Source: Scytolyngbya sp. HA4215-MV1
Lineage (GTDB): Bacteria > Cyanobacteriota > Cyanobacteriia > Leptolyngbyales > Leptolyngbyaceae
Reading direction: 5' to 3'
DNA: 64,000 bases
Assembly: GCA_019359045.1 (NCBI GenBank)
Contig: JAHHIA010000007.1
Span: forward strand, 62,001-126,000
Positions within the stretch are counted from its first letter, which is position 1, and each line of letters begins with the position of its first letter. The notes under the pieces were generated by a model. The model made no database searches. It saw only the letters and a list, made by a program, of their open reading frames with translations, and was not told the origin of the DNA. Shown here piece after piece: positions 19,290-27,584 of the stretch. The translations under genes were made by a program, and so were the position numbers.

Positions 19290-19362
19290 GGCTCAGTAGC
19301 TCAGTGGTTAGAGCAGGGGACTCATAAGCCCAAGGTCGCAAGTTCAAATCTCGCCTGAGCCA
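19290..19362 (+). tRNA. tRNA-Met (anticodon CAT)
   Basis: 73-nt cloverleaf without an encoded CCA. The acceptor arms GGCTCAG (19290-19296) and CTGAGCC (19355-19361) pair fully, with discriminator A at 19362. The D-arm is GCTC...GAGC and the anticodon loop is CTCATAA with CAT. The T-loop is TTCAAAT. Stem pairing is imperfect: positions 27-43 (G-A) and 31-39 (A-G) in the anticodon stem and one A-C pair in the T stem. Elongator Met is most likely; a tRNA-Ile whose CAT anticodon is modified by TilS cannot be ruled out from sequence. Confidence 0.85.
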
Positions 19363-19382
19363 TTTTTCATGCCAAAACTTAC

Positions 19383-19418
19383 CTTGAAATCCTTATTTGG
19401 TGAGGATTTCAGGTTTTT
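19383..19418 (+). terminator. Rho-independent terminator downstream of the tRNA
   Basis: 11-bp stem (CTTGAAATCCT at 19383-19393 with AGGATTTCAGG at 19403-19413, one G-T pair) followed directly by TTTTT, 21 bp after the tRNA. Confidence 0.8.
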
Positions 19419-19616
19419 GTGCTTTTGTAAACTTCCAGCCAAAGCCAATAATCTTACCCAATTTTAGGCTACCTCTGAACCAGAGCTCGGAAAGTTGGTC
19501 AGCTCAGGCTAACGGAGGTAGCAATCGAAGCAGTCACTGACAACCTAGCCGTTGGCATATCCATAAAGAGATGTCGCACTTAATAAATAGAGATTCTATA
19601 GCGATCCTATCTGGAT

Positions 19617-19651
19617 TGTGAAAAAGAGTTCCTGTGGAACTCTTTTTCACA
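19617..19651. terminator. Perfect 16-bp hairpin after the accessory gene
   Basis: Arms TGTGAAAAAGAGTTCC (19617-19632) and GGAACTCTTTTTCACA (19636-19651) with a 3-nt loop, 46 bp past the stop of the leftward gene ending at 19697. The T run lies inside the stem, so it is terminator-like on both strands. Confidence 0.65.
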
Positions 19652-19696
19652 CAGCCTTTCTCATTCACAAATGATTTAGGACTGCTATATAGATCT

Positions 19697-21148
19697 TTAG
19701 TTCTTCTCTCTAAACGCTTGGATATGTCTTTTCACTCTGGGCATCGCATCAATCACATGCAAGATTTTCTCTGTGCCGCTTAACACCTCAGAAAGAGCAA
19801 TTTTGGCTGTTGTCCGATATAAGTTTTGTTTTGTTCCAATTTTTTCTAGAAATGTCCCAATTTCTTCAGCCAATTTTTGATCCATCTCTTTCATGCCGGT
19901 GATATTGGTTGATTCAACGAAAGGCTTTCCTGCCCATTTCCCAGTATCTGCACCAATAGATAACGGAATGATTTTTAAATCCTTTTTGTATTTTTCTCTA
20001 AAATATTTTTCTAGAATGTATTCTGTAACATATAAAGAACGCCCACTTGAATAGTCATAAATTAATATAGGTTTCTCAAGGTTTATCCCGCTCAAACAGG
20101 TATCCAAGTAAGCACTTAGTCTTTGAAAACTTTCCTTATCATCGAGAGCTTCCTTGTTCTCACCATACGCTCTAACCGTGCTCAAAGGTATATCGTAGAC
20201 CTGCAAACCTGCTTCTTCTAGCATTGCTGTTATTGGCATAACACTTGCACCTAAACCGACATAGGTGTATTTCTCTTTTGGATAATATTTTAAAATATAT
20301 TTCGTAGAAACATCAAATTTTTTGAACGCATCCTCATCCATTCCGGGTATTTCGTTTTGCTCTTCTTTTATCTGGTCTAAACAGAGTTTAATTTCTTTAG
20401 AAACTTTAGCCAATTCCTCTAAAAACTCAGGCTTGAGTTGAGTTGCCTGATAGTTTGTTCCGCTTTCATTCTGATTACTAAAATGAAGAATTTTTTTCAA
20501 ACGAGATTGTGGATGCTGAGCGATTTCTTTGACTACTGTAGGCTGATCGTTCTCTTTGGAAAAGTCTTTTTTGAGTAACAATTCAGCAAGTTTTGCCTCT
20601 TCTGAAATCTTGTTTTCGATCGTAGACCAAGCAGCATCCCAACTATCAAATTGATTGATTTTTAATTTTTCGGCTTCTTCATTTGGAATTTCGTCGGTTG
20701 CTATTTGCTTTAAATAAGTATAGATTTCCCCACCTTTTCTAATATTTTCTTCTTGCTTTTGTGTAAGATTGTCATCTTCTAGTCCTTTCGTATCCTTGTG
20801 CTGATTTTCCTCTATCTTTTTATCTAATTCCAACTCTTTGTCAATATCATTAATTTTTTTGCCGCCAACTGTCAGTGCTCGTTGTATTCGCGTTTCTATT
20901 CCCGTTTCTCCTAGGTCAGTTGCCTGCTCATGTAGGGACGGATTAACCAACTTTGCTTGAAGCGCATAGGGAGTTGGACGTTGCCCAGGATGATGGGAAA
21001 ACAAATCCACATGCGAAAAATCATGCACTAAATGCTGGGGCTGATCGAAGAGCGAATCGCCCCAAGAACGAGATTGGAAAGGAGCACCCAGAAGAGGAGC
21101 GGAGGATTTGAGTGCATGTTGCTGAAAACGAGAAGGGTAGGCAGTCAT
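19697..21148 (-). CDS. Unrecognised accessory protein; candidate contractile-injection-type effector
   Basis: 483 residues, clearly more AT-rich and more Lys/Glu-rich than its neighbours. The N-terminal ~95 residues (FQSRSWGDSLFDQPQ, VHDFSHVDLFSHHPGQRP, LQAKLVNPSLHEQATDL, IQRALTVGGKK) resemble the leader found in cyanobacterial DUF4157 proteins linked to extracellular contractile injection systems. The DUF4157 HExxH metalloprotease core itself is missing. The middle (about 95-275) is charged and helical. The C-terminal ~200 residues look like a Rossmann or phosphoribosyltransferase-like fold (YTYVGLGASVMPITAMLEEAG, IPLSTVRAYGENKE, KPILIYDYSSGRSL). No strong ribosome-binding site precedes the ATG. 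The effector role is inference; no injection-system structural genes are in the window. Confidence 0.65.
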   Translation of the reverse strand: MTAYPSRFQQHALKSSAPLLGAPFQSRSWGDSLFDQPQHLVHDFSHVDLFSHHPGQRPTPYALQAKLVNPSLHEQATDLGETGIETRIQRALTVGGKKINDIDKELELDKKIEENQHKDTKGLEDDNLTQKQEENIRKGGEIYTYLKQIATDEIPNEEAEKLKINQFDSWDAAWSTIENKISEEAKLAELLLKKDFSKENDQPTVVKEIAQHPQSRLKKILHFSNQNESGTNYQATQLKPEFLEELAKVSKEIKLCLDQIKEEQNEIPGMDEDAFKKFDVSTKYILKYYPKEKYTYVGLGASVMPITAMLEEAGLQVYDIPLSTVRAYGENKEALDDKESFQRLSAYLDTCLSGINLEKPILIYDYSSGRSLYVTEYILEKYFREKYKKDLKIIPLSIGADTGKWAGKPFVESTNITGMKEMDQKLAEEIGTFLEKIGTKQNLYRTTAKIALSEVLSGTEKILHVIDAMPRVKRHIQAFREKN

Positions 21149-21555
21149 CAGTATTGACCGAACGCAGCCGAATAGGAAAAGGGGCGGTTACTGTTAGCAT
21201 CAAGCCTCTGTTCGCCTCAAACTACTCAAGTCAACAGCTTTCTGTACCCTTTCTTATTTTCCTCCAAGCCTATCGCAAAATTAGTATTTTCTTTGTAAAT
21301 GAAAATACTTGTAATCGTTTGTTCAGGAGGGAATAAAGTCATTGTCAGTAGAGCACAATTTGAGTAGTTGGGGCAGAACGCACTGGATGAGAGAGGCTGG
21401 TAGACATAGAGCACCTTTCTGACGAGTCAGCTACAGAGTGAGGTGAATGAGTGTGCGGGTTGGCTTCCGCCAGTAAAACTGGCTGTAAGAATTCCGATGG
21501 ATGATACTCATGAGCCAGAGTGACCCATCCATCGGAAGAGCGATAAGAAAAGCGA
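21149..21555. other. Intergenic region between two leftward genes
   Basis: 407 bp, upstream of the accessory gene and downstream of the small exported-protein gene. It includes an inverted repeat TTCCGATGGATG (21492-21503) / CATCCATCGGAA (21526-21537) with a 22-nt loop just past the stop at 21556, which could act as a transcript end. No gene is supported. Confidence 0.5.
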
Positions 21556-21897
21556 TTAAGGCAAAGCCCCTTTTAGGGCTTCAACAATTCGGTTGTTTTC
21601 GTCCAGATCCACTCCTGCCACCACGATCGTCTGAATCAGCCCCGCTTTTTCTGCATTGCAAAAGATTACAACGCGCGTATTTTCTGCTGTTCCACTCACC
21701 GACTCTGAGTCTGCTTTCACCTCCTGAAGGTTGATTTTTTGCATTGCCTGAGTGGATGAACTGACGCATTCTTCAACCGTGCTACCGCCGAGCCGTTGTG
21801 CGAGCGAAATGGATGGTGCATCGGCTAAAGCAGGAAGCGCCCAAACTATCGGACAGGTACTTACTGCGATCGCAATGCTTTTTTGGAGAAAATTCAT
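21556..21897 (-). CDS. Small exported hypothetical protein
   Basis: 113 residues from the ATG at 21897; an in-frame TTG two codons upstream is less likely. The first ~26 residues form a signal peptide: Lys, a hydrophobic stretch IAIAVSTCPIVWALPA, then ALADA. The mature part (EECVSSSTQAM, GTAENTRVVIFCNAEKAG, IQTIVVAGVDLDENNRIVEALK) has two cysteines that could pair and looks like a small alpha/beta periplasmic domain. I know similar conserved hypothetical proteins from cyanobacteria but no function. It lies on the same strand as the downstream accessory gene but 407 bp away, so a shared transcript is doubtful. Confidence 0.75.
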   Translation of the reverse strand: MNFLQKSIAIAVSTCPIVWALPALADAPSISLAQRLGGSTVEECVSSSTQAMQKINLQEVKADSESVSGTAENTRVVIFCNAEKAGLIQTIVVAGVDLDENNRIVEALKGALP

Positions 21898-21979
21898 AAC
21901 CAATTTGTCCAGGTAAGTGGATAGTAATCAGGACATCAGAAAGCCCAGAAGATTCGCTAGTAGATTCTAGATTCCAATC

Positions 21980-24900
21980 CTAATCTGCCCATTCCCACAC
22001 AGCAACCTGCTCGATCGCACCCAACTGACGGATAGAAGCTTTCTGCGCTAAGGTCAACCCCGTCACTCCCTCAATGTTCATCCCTTCATAGGGGCGAGGC
22101 ACTCGAAAAGTTGACAAACAAACCGTTTCAGCCTTATCGAGTCTGCCCACCTGCCATAAGCGAATTGTTTCATCTTGACTGCAACTTGCCAGGATGCGCC
22201 CCTTGGGATCAAAATTCAGCGATCGCACCCATTTTTCATGTCCAAATAACGTTTGATCGCACTGTCCAGTAGCGACTTGCCAGAGCTTAACGGTGGCATC
22301 TGCCCCTCCACTTGCCAACATGTGCCCATCAGGGCTATAGGTTACAGAGAGCACTGGGCTGGAATGCGCCTGCATCGTCTGGAAACACCTGCCTGTATTC
22401 ACTTGCCATTGTTTGAGGATGCCATCTGCACTCCCACTGGCAAGGGTTTGCCCATCAGGACTCAAGGCAACACAACGAATCCATGCAGTATGTCCCTTCA
22501 GAGTCTGTAAACAGTCTCCAGTCAGGATCTCCCAAAGTTTAATAGATTGATCTTGACTACCCGTGGCAATCAGCTTGCCATCTGCACTTAGGGCAACCGA
22601 CCAAATGCCGCCCCGATGCCCTAGGAGGGTACGTAGACATTGCCCAGTTTGCACATCCCACACTTTCACTGTGCCATCTAAACTGCCACTCACCAGTATC
22701 TGGCTGTTCGGGCAGAAATTGACTGCGAAGACGGCATTGTGGTGCCCAACCAACGTACGAATCGGCTGGCGAGTGCGGGCATTCCAGAGTTGGATCGTAT
22801 GGTCTTCGCTGCCACTGGCAAGCCATTGTCCGTCAGGGCTAAAGGCAACTGACCAAACCCAGCGACTGTGCGCTGACAGACAAATCGGGGAAGGGGCGGC
22901 AGCGTCGAGAGTCGGAATTTGGGATTTGGGACGATCGTCTGTCTCAGCCAAACAATTTTGAACCCTGGCTTGAGAGGCAGCAACCAATCTTCGTCCTTCC
23001 GCTCTGGTTTCCTTCGCGCGCGCGATGTCCACTAAATCCCACAACCGCACCAATCGATCCTGTCCGCCGCTGACCAGGGTTTGTCCATTGGGATGCCAGG
23101 CGATCGACCAGATGCCGTTGCTGTATCCCTGCAAGACTCGCAAGCAAGCATGGGTGTTGCTATCCCAGAGGCGAACCGATTGATCTTCACTGCCACTAGC
23201 AAACAATAATTCGTCAGGACTAATGGCGATCGAGGTTACCCAACTGGTATGTCCCGATAAGATTCTAAAACAGTCACCTGTGGTGGGATGCCAGAGCCGA
23301 ACGGTTTGATCGTCGCTGCCGCTGACGATCGTCTGACCATCGGCACTATAAGCAACGGTACGAATTGGTTGAGCGTGTCCGAGTAAGGTTTTCTGACATT
23401 GTGCAGTCTGGAGGTCCCAAAGCTTGAGGGTGCGATCGCTGCTACTACTCACCAGGGTTCTGCCGTCAGGACTCCAGGCAACTGACCAGACCCAATCTGC
23501 ATGACCCGCAAGAATAAGCGAATTTTGAGTTCTGAATTCTGGATTTTGGCTTGTCGCTGGCGCGATCGTCTGTCCCTTGTCATCGTCCCCTTGCCACCTT
23601 CCCTCGATTTGCCACAAGCGTACTGTGCGGTCATAACTACCACTGGCAAGCCAGTCCCCATCGGCACTGAAAGCCACCGATCGCACTTCATCACAATGTC
23701 CAACTAACGTTGTAAGTAGGTTTCCCGTGGCAATCTCCCAGAGATTGACCAACCCATCCTCGCCACCACTGGCAAGCAACCGACCATCCGGACGGAAAGA
23801 CAGAGAGAAAATGCGTCCGGTGTAGTCTCCCAGGGTGCTGAGACATTGTCCGGTTTGCACATCCCACAAATGGATGGAGCGATTGGCGCTACTTGCAAGC
23901 GTTTGCCCATCGGGGCTAAAAGCGATCGCCCAGACCCAACCCTCTTCGACTCGGCAAGTCGCCAGCTTTTTTCCATCCGCAACCTGCCAAATATGGATTT
24001 CATGATTAACATCACTGGTTGCCAACAAGTTTCCGTTTGGGCTAAAAGTGACACACAGCACTTGCCCAAAGGTTTCTGTGAAAACGGACTTGCTCAGGTC
24101 ACTATTGGCAAGGTTCACCCTATGCAGGTTGACTTTTCGCAGAGATGCTTGCCAGAGAGTGAGATGAGACAGGTCTTGACCGCTCAAATCGACTTGCAAA
24201 TGGCACAAGAGATTCAGCAAATTGCCCGCTGCATAACCAGTTTCGGACGCAGATTGACCGCGTAGACCCGACAGAATTTGTTTCAGGTGTTCACCCAACT
24301 GATCCCACGGGAAGAAGCGAAACAATCGCTGGGCGATCGGTTGCAAAATCAATCGCTCCTGCGTTTCTCGGACATAGTCTTTGGCGGTTGCTTTGATGAG
24401 CGCATGACTGAAGAGGGTGGATTTGCAATCGGAATGTTGAGCATGAAGAGTTTGGAGTTTGGAGTTTGGAGTTTGGATCGTAGATGGGGTTACTCGTACA
24501 ACATCTTGCTGATCATTCGAAACACCTCCTCTCTGCCCTTTAATTTCCTCACAGACTCGCTCAATCAATTGTTCGGTCACATATTCCATGACCACAGGTT
24601 GCAGGGTGAAAAGCGACAGGGATTTTCCGCTCGAGCGTGTGCGCTCCAAAATGCCCCGTCGTTCCAGTGCCGTTAAAGCTTCGAGCAGATGTCCCGGCGC
24701 GATCGTGGGCACAAAATCGGCTTGTAATTCTGCCAGGGTGATGGGTTCACGATCGATCGCCAGCCAATCCATCACCTGTTGTTCCAGATCCGACAAACGG
24801 TTGATTTGCTGAGCGAGTAGATCTCGAATATCACCAAAAATCGAGGTTCCCTGTTGCAAAAAATCTAGAAACCGATGCAGATCCCCTTCAAAAAAATCAT

Positions 24901-26020
24901 GGATGGCAGAGGCAACAATTTTCAACGCCAGCGGATTGCCACCATAGTGGTCAATCAGCGATCTCCAAGCATTTTCGGACCCCGAAAAATCAGCTTTAAT
25001 CGTGAGAATGGCTTGCCCATCGGAGATCGGTAGCCCCCCCAGCTGCAACGATCGCACAGGTAAAGCAGATCCTTCGATAATGGCAAAACCATTAGGTTTT
25101 TCGCGACTGGTCAATACCAGACAGCTTTGATGCCAGCTTTCGCCCATCATTTGCAACAGTTGACCGTACCCCTCGTAACCAGGGAGGTACGTGCCGCTAC
25201 GATCGCCCTGCTGAAGGATGGTTTCACCATTGTCGAAAATGAACAGGCACCGATGAGCGCGCAGTTTTTCTAGCAAACAGCGCATTCGTCCATCCACGCT
25301 ATCGGGTAAATGGCTGGGGTAGAGGGAAGTCTGGGGCGGAGCGATGACGGAGAGGAGATCTGCCAGCAAATCTTGGAATGGGGGGGCATTTCGGAGCGAT
25401 CGCCAGATGATAAATTCGAAATGTCCAACGAGTTGCTGGGTCAACCGCACTGACAGTGTGGTTTTGCCAATCCCTCCCACCCCAAACAGCCCGACGAGTC
25501 GGCAGCGATCGTGTTGAATCCAGCCTTCCAACCGCTCTAGTTCTCTTTGTCGTCCATAAAAAATAGAGGCATCTGGCGCTTCGCCCCAATCAAGTTGGCA
25601 AGCCGGATGCAAGCGATAGTCCGACAAAGATGGCAAAGCAGAAGGTGAAGATGCGATTGGCGAAAGCGAGGACGAAACCTGAGTCCGGGGCGATCGCAGG
25701 GTGCTGATTTCTAAGGGGTGATCGCTCCCGATCGCAGCAGTTGCCCGAAACGACAGGTCGGGGAGCGCATTGTTCACGTAGCGGTTCAGAACAGCCTGAA
25801 CATTACTCTTGCTGACTTTTTCTCCCAGCGCTTGTGAAAGCTGCTGCCAAAGCTGAGAACCCGTTTGCTTGACGTAACCCACCTCATATCCTACATTCCT
25901 GGCAATCTCTTGATAAGACAATTCTTCCCAAGCTTGCTGAAAAACAAGCGTTTGCAGCTTGCTTAAACAATCTTTACTCAGAACGGTTTCAATGATTCCG
26001 AGAGCTTCTTCGGCATTCAT
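21980..26020 (-). CDS. STAND ATPase: winged-helix/HTH, NB-ARC and 14 WD40 repeats
   Basis: 1346 residues from ATG 26020. The longer frame to 26077 adds 19 residues, whereas the family usually starts MNxEEAL. The N-terminal ~110 residues are an HTH-like domain (LSYQEIARNVGYEVGYVKQTG). The NB-ARC ATPase follows with VGLFGVGGIGKTTLS (Walker A), CLFIFDNGETI (Walker B) and SCLVLTSREKP (sensor), then a winged-helix region. The C-terminal ~700 residues hold 14 WD40 repeats, enough for two seven-bladed propellers. Such proteins are thought to be ligand-triggered switches in regulation, cell death or defence; the ligand here is unknown. Odd features are insertions in blades 4 and 8 and a tandem heptanucleotide array in the linker (24448-24475). 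It is divergent from the BMP transporter unit. Confidence 0.92.
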   Translation of the reverse strand: MNAEEALGIIETVLSKDCLSKLQTLVFQQAWEELSYQEIARNVGYEVGYVKQTGSQLWQQLSQALGEKVSKSNVQAVLNRYVNNALPDLSFRATAAIGSDHPLEISTLRSPRTQVSSSLSPIASSPSALPSLSDYRLHPACQLDWGEAPDASIFYGRQRELERLEGWIQHDRCRLVGLFGVGGIGKTTLSVRLTQQLVGHFEFIIWRSLRNAPPFQDLLADLLSVIAPPQTSLYPSHLPDSVDGRMRCLLEKLRAHRCLFIFDNGETILQQGDRSGTYLPGYEGYGQLLQMMGESWHQSCLVLTSREKPNGFAIIEGSALPVRSLQLGGLPISDGQAILTIKADFSGSENAWRSLIDHYGGNPLALKIVASAIHDFFEGDLHRFLDFLQQGTSIFGDIRDLLAQQINRLSDLEQQVMDWLAIDREPITLAELQADFVPTIAPGHLLEALTALERRGILERTRSSGKSLSLFTLQPVVMEYVTEQLIERVCEEIKGQRGGVSNDQQDVVRVTPSTIQTPNSKLQTLHAQHSDCKSTLFSHALIKATAKDYVRETQERLILQPIAQRLFRFFPWDQLGEHLKQILSGLRGQSASETGYAAGNLLNLLCHLQVDLSGQDLSHLTLWQASLRKVNLHRVNLANSDLSKSVFTETFGQVLCVTFSPNGNLLATSDVNHEIHIWQVADGKKLATCRVEEGWVWAIAFSPDGQTLASSANRSIHLWDVQTGQCLSTLGDYTGRIFSLSFRPDGRLLASGGEDGLVNLWEIATGNLLTTLVGHCDEVRSVAFSADGDWLASGSYDRTVRLWQIEGRWQGDDDKGQTIAPATSQNPEFRTQNSLILAGHADWVWSVAWSPDGRTLVSSSSDRTLKLWDLQTAQCQKTLLGHAQPIRTVAYSADGQTIVSGSDDQTVRLWHPTTGDCFRILSGHTSWVTSIAISPDELLFASGSEDQSVRLWDSNTHACLRVLQGYSNGIWSIAWHPNGQTLVSGGQDRLVRLWDLVDIARAKETRAEGRRLVAASQARVQNCLAETDDRPKSQIPTLDAAAPSPICLSAHSRWVWSVAFSPDGQWLASGSEDHTIQLWNARTRQPIRTLVGHHNAVFAVNFCPNSQILVSGSLDGTVKVWDVQTGQCLRTLLGHRGGIWSVALSADGKLIATGSQDQSIKLWEILTGDCLQTLKGHTAWIRCVALSPDGQTLASGSADGILKQWQVNTGRCFQTMQAHSSPVLSVTYSPDGHMLASGGADATVKLWQVATGQCDQTLFGHEKWVRSLNFDPKGRILASCSQDETIRLWQVGRLDKAETVCLSTFRVPRPYEGMNIEGVTGLTLAQKASIRQLGAIEQVAVWEWAD
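24448..24475. repeat. Heptanucleotide tandem repeat (GAGTTTG x4) inside a coding region
   Basis: Four perfect GAGTTTG copies end to end within the linker between the ATPase and WD40 parts of the STAND gene. Read on the minus strand it encodes a short QTPNSKLQTL-like stretch without breaking the frame (28 bp plus flanks). Confidence 0.95.
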
Positions 26021-26341
26021 GGGTAATCGCAGGGCAACCACAACAGATCGAGTCCGGCTGAAAGTCTTTCTATACAACGACTTCAGTTTGTTCAGACTTC
26101 TATCCTATGAGTTTCCTGTCTCAACCTTTGTTACTCTAATGACATTCTGCGAACTTTCAACACACCTTTTACACACCCGATCGAACTGTCAAATTTGTCA
26201 CATCCTGATAGTGTTTTTTCCAATAGGCTGACAAAAACTTCTCAAACGTATTCAAACATCAGCCCTTCAGGCGTTGATTTCTCGGTTCGGTTGGGTTTTG
26301 GTGTTCGCCCTGTCCGTATTTTTTAAGGAGAATTGCTAGAC
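26021..26341. promoter_or_regulatory. Divergent promoter region, STAND gene / BMP transporter unit
   Basis: 321 bp that must carry promoters in both directions. The BMP gene is preceded by AAGGAG at 26325-26330. I looked for the nitrogen-control NtcA site GTA-N8-TAC and found none. No riboswitch-like fold was recognised. The exact promoters cannot be placed with confidence. Confidence 0.4.
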
Positions 26342-27538
26342 GTGAGTACGAAGAGATCTCTGTATCTTCCCCGTCGTCAGGTCATCCGGGGTATTTTGGC
26401 AACTGCTGCCTTTGGTGCAACTTCAAAACTGTGGACGGGTTGTAGTTCCACACCCGAAGGAGCATCGGGTCCAGGCGGAGATGCTAGTCCAACCGCAGAG
26501 GGGGGTAAGCCAATTGTGATTGGCTTTATCTACAATGCGCCTAAGGATGATTACGGCTGGAACCAGGCACAAGCAACCGGGGCAGCAGCGATCGCCAGCA
26601 TCGCAGGCATCAAAATTGTGGAGCAAGAAAGCGTTCCTGAAACCAAAGAGGTGCAGGAAGTCATGCGCAACATGATCGAGCAAGACAGCGCCACAGTGAT
26701 TATCCCGACCTCCTTTGGCTACTTCGATCCGCATGTACTACAAGTAGCCAAAGACTATCCAGAAGTGCAGTTCTTCCACTCTGGTACGCTCTGGAAAGAA
26801 GGTCTGCCCAAGAACGTTGGTAGCTATTTTGCTCTGGTTGATGAAGGTCAGTATCTTGCGGGTCGCATTGCTGCCCAGGCAAGCAAAAGCGGCAAAATTG
26901 GCTTTGTGGGTGCCAAGCCCATCAACCCTGTACTCCGCAACATTAATAGCTTTATGTTGGGGGTTCGCAGTGTAAAACCCAATGTCAAAATGCAGGTCAT
27001 CTTCACAGGAGACTGGTCGTTACCAGTAAAAGAAGCAGAAGCCACCAATTCCCTGGTAGATCAGGGTGCGGATGTGATCGCGGTGCATGTAGACAGTCCC
27101 AAAGTGGTGATCGAAACTGCTGAGAAGCGCGGTGTTTTGTCGAGCGGTTTCCACTCTGATCAATCAGCGTTGGCACCCAAAGGCTATTTGACAGGCACCA
27201 TGTACAACTGGGGCACTATCCACAAGAAGTATGTCGAGCTGCTCAAGTCCGGGAAAACCTTAATGAATGGCGGCATTCCTCACCAGGTAATCGGCGGCAT
27301 TGCAGAAGACTACATCAGTCTGGCAACCTTTGGTCCCGCAGTGACTGATGCCATCAAAAAAGATGTAGAAGCAACCAAGGCAAAGATTGTAGATGGATCA
27401 ACCGTGGTTTACACCGGTCCGATTAAGGACAACGGTGGGGCAGTCAAAATTCCTGGAGGTAAGAAGTATCCAGTGACAGCACAAGAGTTGACCCAAATTG
27501 ACTGGTTGGCTGAAGGTGTTTCTGGCAAGACGAGCTAA
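26342..27538 (+). CDS. BMP-family ABC transporter substrate-binding lipoprotein
   Basis: 398 residues from the GTG at 26342, which has AAGGAG 11 nt upstream; the TTG at 26333 is only 2 nt from it. It is the solute receptor of a BMP/PnrA-type importer, a class mostly known for nucleosides and purines. The N-terminus has a twin-arginine pair (RR 11-12, RRQVIRG) and a lipobox LWTGC with Cys34, so it is probably a Tat-exported, lipid-anchored protein. The mature domain shows VIGFIYNAPKDDYGWNQAQATG, AGRIAAQASKSGKIGFVGAKP and VDQGADVIAVHVDSP, typical of the Bmp fold. It is the first gene of a six-gene unit with two permeases, an ATPase and two hydrolases. Confidence 0.92.
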   Translation: MSTKRSLYLPRRQVIRGILATAAFGATSKLWTGCSSTPEGASGPGGDASPTAEGGKPIVIGFIYNAPKDDYGWNQAQATGAAAIASIAGIKIVEQESVPETKEVQEVMRNMIEQDSATVIIPTSFGYFDPHVLQVAKDYPEVQFFHSGTLWKEGLPKNVGSYFALVDEGQYLAGRIAAQASKSGKIGFVGAKPINPVLRNINSFMLGVRSVKPNVKMQVIFTGDWSLPVKEAEATNSLVDQGADVIAVHVDSPKVVIETAEKRGVLSSGFHSDQSALAPKGYLTGTMYNWGTIHKKYVELLKSGKTLMNGGIPHQVIGGIAEDYISLATFGPAVTDAIKKDVEATKAKIVDGSTVVYTGPIKDNGGAVKIPGGKKYPVTAQELTQIDWLAEGVSGKTS

Positions 27539-27584
27539 CTGACTAGCACTGAAACTCTGACCTTGAAATGGCAGCACTGAATCT

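Larger units (their letters stand above)
19363..19696. other. Intergenic region with two hairpins
   Basis: 334 bp between the tRNA and the leftward accessory gene. It holds the tRNA terminator (19383-19418) and the perfect hairpin at 19617-19651. The rest shows no coding frame and no copy of the tRNA 3' end that would mark an integration site. Confidence 0.55.

Noticed and set aside
19290-21550. Genomic-island integration next to the tRNA
   Set aside because: The accessory gene beside the tRNA is suggestive, but I found no repeat of the tRNA 3' end and no integrase gene; the best match is 8 bases near 21511.
26021-26341. NtcA nitrogen-control site or riboswitch before the BMP unit
   Set aside because: No GTA-N8-TAC spacing exists in this stretch and no conserved riboswitch core was recognised.
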